Origin: Cellvibrionaceae bacterium
GTDB lineage: Bacteria; Pseudomonadota; Gammaproteobacteria; Pseudomonadales; Cellvibrionaceae
Length of the DNA stretch: 64,000 bases
Assembly (NCBI GenBank): GCA_021151825.1
Contig: JAGKWQ010000010.1
Coordinates: 124,001 to 188,000, forward strand
Direction: 5' to 3'
Numbering within the stretch: position 1 is the first letter of the stretch; the number at the start of each line of letters is the position of its first letter. Positions 60,680 through 64,000 of this stretch are shown piece after piece. The notes below the pieces were generated by a model. It had not been told where the DNA came from and did not search any database. It saw only the letters and a program-made list of their open reading frames with translations. A program made the position numbers and the translations under genes.

Positions 60680-63466
60680 ATGGTTTATTCATCCATCGGG
60701 AAGTATGTGCTTCCTTGTGTTCTTGCTTCATTAGTAGCGGGTTGCGGCAGTGGTGGAGGTGGCAGTAAGCCTTCCGGTGGGCCAGCCGGTTCCAGTAGCT
60801 CAACTGCGGTCAGTTTATCCTCATCCTCCCAATCCTCTTCCTTGTCATCCTCATCGATAACGGTGGTTTCGAGTTCATCTGTGGCGAATACGGCGAATAA
60901 GATGGTGCCCTTTGTTTTACCTTATGACGATGCTGCCGGCGGGATAACCCAGTCGGGGAATTTGTTGAATCATTTGCCCGCCGGTAAATTTGGCACAATT
61001 AAGGTCGATGGTCAGGGGCATTTTGCCGCTGGGCAAGAGCGCATTCGCTTTCTGGGTGTAAATATCACTGCCAGCTCAACGGTGACTGCCAAAACCAATG
61101 CGGAAAAGGTCGCGAAACGTTTGGCGAAGTTTGGTATGAATCTGGTGCGCTTTCATCATATGGATAACAACTTCGGGGCCAAAAGTATTATCAACTATGC
61201 CGCTGGCAATAGTCGTTCGCTGGATGCTGATAATCTCGACAAGCTGGATTACTTTATCCATCAGCTGAAACTCAACGGTATCTATTCCAATATCAATTTA
61301 ATTAATTCGCGCGAATTTTCCGCTGCCGATGGTTTGCCCGCGGATATCAATCAGCTCAACTGGAAGCAACGCCATGTGCTGGGTTATGTATCTCCGGCTT
61401 TTCGCAATCTGGAAAAAGAGTTTGCTACTCAATTGCTCAGCCATAAAAACCCGTACACCGGTTTAACTTATGCTGAAGATCCTGCTGTTGCCTTTGTCGA
61501 AATCAATAATGAAAACGGAATTTTCCAGCAGTACTACGATGGCTCTATCGATAAATGGCCGCAGGCTTTTAGCGTGATGCTGAATGAGCGCTGGAATAAT
61601 TGGCTCGCTGCAAAATATGCATCGACGCAATTATTGGAGTCTGGTTGGGGGGCGATTGATCAACCCCTTGGGACGGAAAAATTGACCAACAATAATTTTG
61701 CCAGCGGCACAACGGGTTGGAATATCGAACAACACGATACTGCAAAAGTCACTGCTACAGCGGGTACATTTGATGGCCGTACCGGCGTGGAACTAAAAGT
61801 GGTACAAGCCGGCGCGGCAAGTTGGAATGTGCAATTGAACCAGGGCAGTCTCGCGATTGTAAAAGACCAGGTTTACACGCTTGGTTTTTGGGCGAAAGCC
61901 GAAACCAATCGCCAACTTGGTGTGGCATTGGGATTGGCTTACGATCCCTGGACTACATTGGTGGAGCGTAACTATTCATTGACGACCAGTTGGAAATATT
62001 TTGAAACGAACTTTATCGCCAGTCAGAGCGATAACAATGTACGCATCAACTTCAACGGTTTCGGTAATCAGCTGGCGACTGTTTATATCGGTGATGTGAG
62101 TTTCAAGGCAGGTGGTAGCCTCGGTAAATTACCGGCGGGGCAAACGCTGGAAGCAAAAAATGTCGGCAACAATTTGCGCTCAGCGGGATATACCAGTGGG
62201 CGTGAAAAAGATTGGGCCGATTTTTTGCGTGAATTGGAAACCGCGTATTGGGCGGATATGAAAAACCACATTAAAACCACCATTGGTTTTAGCGGCCTGA
62301 TTACCGGTACGGCGATTATGAATACACCGCCGGGTACGCATAAACAATTTGATTTCGCCGATGCCCACGCTTATTGGCAGCATCCAGTATTTCCAACGGC
62401 GGATTGGGATGCGGTGAATTGGACGGTAGAAAATCAATCAATGGTGAATACGTTTAGCAACACGCTAACGTCGCTCGCGAAGCAACGCATCCACGGCTTG
62501 CCATTCACTATTTCCGAGTACCAACATTCATCGCCCAATACTTATGGCAGTGAAGGCCCGCTTTTAGTGGCTGCTTATGGCGCGCTGCAAGATTGGGACG
62601 GCATTATGATGTTCGCTTATGACTCAGGCCCGAACGACGATTGGAGCCTGGGTTATTTCAGTGACTTTTTCAGCATGAATGCACACCCAACTAAAATGGC
62701 CAATATGTTGGTGGCTGCCAATATTTTTCGGCGCGGTGATGTTGCAGCAGCACAACACCAATTGCTGATGAATTTTGATCCGGCAACTGAATTGAATATT
62801 CTCGCGAGCAAAGGCAGTGGCTGGAATGTTGCTAACGGTTCTCACCTGAATGTACCCAACGATATTCCACTCACCAAACGTTTTGCACTTGATGTGAGTG
62901 CGATTCCGCAGGGACAAAATGCTGTACCTGCGGCAAGCAATCAAAACCAGTTAACCTCGGATACTGGCGAGCTGGTATGGAATCTTGCCCAGGCAAATCA
63001 GGGGTTGGTAACAATCAATACAGCGAAAACCAAAGCGTTGGTCGGATTTATCAATAACCGCGCGGTGACCTTGGATAATGTAGGTATCAAGGTCGCGACA
63101 ACAACCAATAACTGGGCAACGGTTTCGCTAACCGCGCAACAAGGTAGTTTTGCCGATATCAACGGCGCAACCAACATATTAGTAGTGGCTACAGGTAATA
63201 CGGAAAATACAAATATGCAATGGAAAAGTGCTGCCAAAAATTCTGTTGGCCCCAACTGGGGAGCTGCGCCGACTTTAGTGGAAGTTATTCCGGTTACGCT
63301 CGATCTGCCTTACGCCAGCGCGCGTACCAAAGCCTGGATTCTGGATGAAACCGGCCAGCGTAAAGCAGAATTGACAGTGAGTGATAATGCAGGAAAGGCG
63401 CAATTAATATTGAACGGCAACACGGCCAGCCTCTGGTATGAAATTGCGGTGAGTGCGGCGAATTAG
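60680..63466 (+). CDS. Clan GH-A glycoside hydrolase lipoprotein with nested carbohydrate-binding module
   Basis: A 928-residue lipoprotein. The lipobox is LVAGC (Cys22), followed by a glycine then serine-rich linker (about 24-70). The barrel begins near residue 75 (IRFLGVNITASS, MNLVRFHHMD). Glu278 in VEINNENG is the likely acid/base and Glu613 in TISEYQHSS the likely nucleophile, in the GH5-like arrangement. Between them (about 331-477) is a CBM4/9-like jelly roll (LTNNNFASGTTGWNIEQHD to VYIGDVSFKAG). The C-terminal part (about 740-928) is beta-rich. ATG 60680 has AGAGGA upstream and starts the signal. The GH family is not assigned and the substrate is unknown; a beta-glucan or mannan is possible. 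Confidence 0.8.
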   Translation: MVYSSIGKYVLPCVLASLVAGCGSGGGGSKPSGGPAGSSSSTAVSLSSSSQSSSLSSSSITVVSSSSVANTANKMVPFVLPYDDAAGGITQSGNLLNHLPAGKFGTIKVDGQGHFAAGQERIRFLGVNITASSTVTAKTNAEKVAKRLAKFGMNLVRFHHMDNNFGAKSIINYAAGNSRSLDADNLDKLDYFIHQLKLNGIYSNINLINSREFSAADGLPADINQLNWKQRHVLGYVSPAFRNLEKEFATQLLSHKNPYTGLTYAEDPAVAFVEINNENGIFQQYYDGSIDKWPQAFSVMLNERWNNWLAAKYASTQLLESGWGAIDQPLGTEKLTNNNFASGTTGWNIEQHDTAKVTATAGTFDGRTGVELKVVQAGAASWNVQLNQGSLAIVKDQVYTLGFWAKAETNRQLGVALGLAYDPWTTLVERNYSLTTSWKYFETNFIASQSDNNVRINFNGFGNQLATVYIGDVSFKAGGSLGKLPAGQTLEAKNVGNNLRSAGYTSGREKDWADFLRELETAYWADMKNHIKTTIGFSGLITGTAIMNTPPGTHKQFDFADAHAYWQHPVFPTADWDAVNWTVENQSMVNTFSNTLTSLAKQRIHGLPFTISEYQHSSPNTYGSEGPLLVAAYGALQDWDGIMMFAYDSGPNDDWSLGYFSDFFSMNAHPTKMANMLVAANIFRRGDVAAAQHQLLMNFDPATELNILASKGSGWNVANGSHLNVPNDIPLTKRFALDVSAIPQGQNAVPAASNQNQLTSDTGELVWNLAQANQGLVTINTAKTKALVGFINNRAVTLDNVGIKVATTTNNWATVSLTAQQGSFADINGATNILVVATGNTENTNMQWKSAAKNSVGPNWGAAPTLVEVIPVTLDLPYASARTKAWILDETGQRKAELTVSDNAGKAQLILNGNTASLWYEIAVSAAN

Positions 63467-63493
63467 CTATACGTTTTTTTATTGCATCATGTG

Positions 63494-63532
63494 AATGCGG
63501 TGGGCGGGGATTTCTGCTCGCCGCATTTTTTT
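63494..63532 (+). terminator. Terminator after the GH-A lipoprotein gene
   Basis: AATGCGG and CCGCATT pair, with further G/C pairing inside, followed by a long T-run. The rest of the 280-base gap to the kinase gene carries a GGCCGCGGCC palindrome at 63659-63668 and a likely promoter. Confidence 0.8.
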
Positions 63533-63746
63533 GTGGCTGTTATTACAGCACTGGCGTCAGCAACATGATTGGTGATCCGGTTTACACCTGTTCTGTCGAT
63601 GAGTACTCGATATTGCTGCTTTTAACCTTCAGCATTATCGGAATATTCATGTTTTGTAGGCCGCGGCCTGTTGTGCAGCGATAAAACAACTTTGTCGTGA
63701 TAATATCCACCCCCTGAACCAGGCACAAAAGCGCAGGGGATTTTGC

Positions 63747-64000
63747 GTGACCGATTCCGATAATTCCAATAAAACCCAGATACGATCTGATCAGCCCAAG
63801 GTCATAGCCCGGGGTGCTGAGCCGGGTGTATTCGATAATCTTACCCAAATTACGCATTACTCTGCTTCGCACAATCATTCTGCCGGTTTTGCACAAGCGC
63901 GTGAATTGGTGAAGCAGTCACAAACCGGTAAAGGTCTGCTGCTAAAAAAGCGTTTTTTGCTGGAGGATGTGCTCGGTCATGGAGGTATGGGTACGGTCTA
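63747..64000 (+). CDS. Serine/threonine protein kinase, N-terminal fragment
   Basis: An open reading frame that runs off the end of the window. GTG 63747 is preceded by AGGGGA at good spacing. The first 70 or so residues are polar (MTDSDNSNKTQIRSDQP...) without a domain. Then comes LLKKRFLLEDVLGHGGMGTV, which is the glycine-rich ATP-binding loop of Hanks-type bacterial kinases (GxGGMGxV). The catalytic residues lie beyond the window. Such kinases phosphorylate regulators or envelope proteins. The direction and the position after a terminator suggest an independent transcription unit. Confidence 0.85.
   Translation, partial: MTDSDNSNKTQIRSDQPKVIARGAEPGVFDNLTQITHYSASHNHSAGFAQARELVKQSQTGKGLLLKKRFLLEDVLGHGGMGTV

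Noticed and set aside
63582..63896. Minus-strand open frame near the window end
   Set aside because: It is antisense to the kinase start, which has a ribosome-binding site and a kinase glycine loop.

Overview
The window looks like chromosomal DNA of a polysaccharide-degrading gammaproteobacterium, most likely Cellvibrio or a close relative in the Cellvibrionaceae. The evidence is a secreted GH5 cellulase with CBM2 and CBM10 modules joined by long serine linkers, several other secreted or lipoprotein glycoside hydrolases, TonB-dependent receptors (TBDRs) paired with flavin-dependent halogenase-like proteins, and moderate GC content. The genus is an inference from domain architecture; no marker gene was compared by alignment. 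I saw no tRNA, rRNA, CRISPR array, prophage or insertion sequence.

Layout. 1-5578: the 3' end of a TBDR followed by three tryptophan-halogenase-family genes, the middle one degenerate. 5594-7523: a stand-alone secreted ExoP-C-like domain protein, then the divergent azoR/hxlR pair. 7792-19307: a pectin or arabinan side-chain locus with a GH43 arabinanase, a GH97, a GH43 arabinofuranosidase-like lipoprotein, a FadR-type regulator, a PAS-GAF-PAS-GGDEF-EAL protein and a GH2. 19552-27196: a three-gene MdtABC-like RND efflux operon interrupted by two copies of a long inverted repeat; a third copy lies in the GH43/GH97 locus. 27813-30059: the CBM2-CBM10-GH5 cellulase. 30114-32231: a three-gene cluster of a Tat-signal small protein, an MNIO (DUF692) enzyme and a partner protein, with an XRE-family regulator beside it. 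33381-37942: an LplT-Aas fusion coupled to an amidohydrolase. 37989-47106: minus-strand genes for NDH-2, a TPR lipoprotein, a DUF3857-transglutaminase protein, a Gfo/Idh/MocA oxidoreductase, an SDR, an AraC-type regulator and a degenerate GGDEF protein. 47415-52242: a TBDR and a beta-propeller phytase behind a Pho-box-like promoter. 52294-53074: a GNAT acetyltransferase and a small lipoprotein. 53215-58823: gluconokinase, a GntR-like LacI regulator, a GPH symporter and a GH94 enzyme, which together read as a cellobionic acid pathway. 58894-60436: a zinc-ribbon protein, a DUF413 protein and rpsT. 60680-63466: a clan GH-A lipoprotein with a carbohydrate-binding module nested in its barrel. 63747-64000: the start of a Ser/Thr protein kinase.

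How the genes fit together. The theme is plant cell-wall use. Cellulases make cello-oligosaccharides. Lytic oxidases (not in this window) would make cellobionate, which the GPH/GH94/GntK cluster would import and split to glucose 1-phosphate and gluconate, then phosphorylate to 6-phosphogluconate. The TBDR-phytase pair would scavenge phosphate from plant phytate under Pho control.

The least understood systems are the MNIO cluster with a Tat-exported candidate substrate, the REPIN-like repeats that supply stop codons inside the RND operon, and the halogenase trio with a degenerate middle member.
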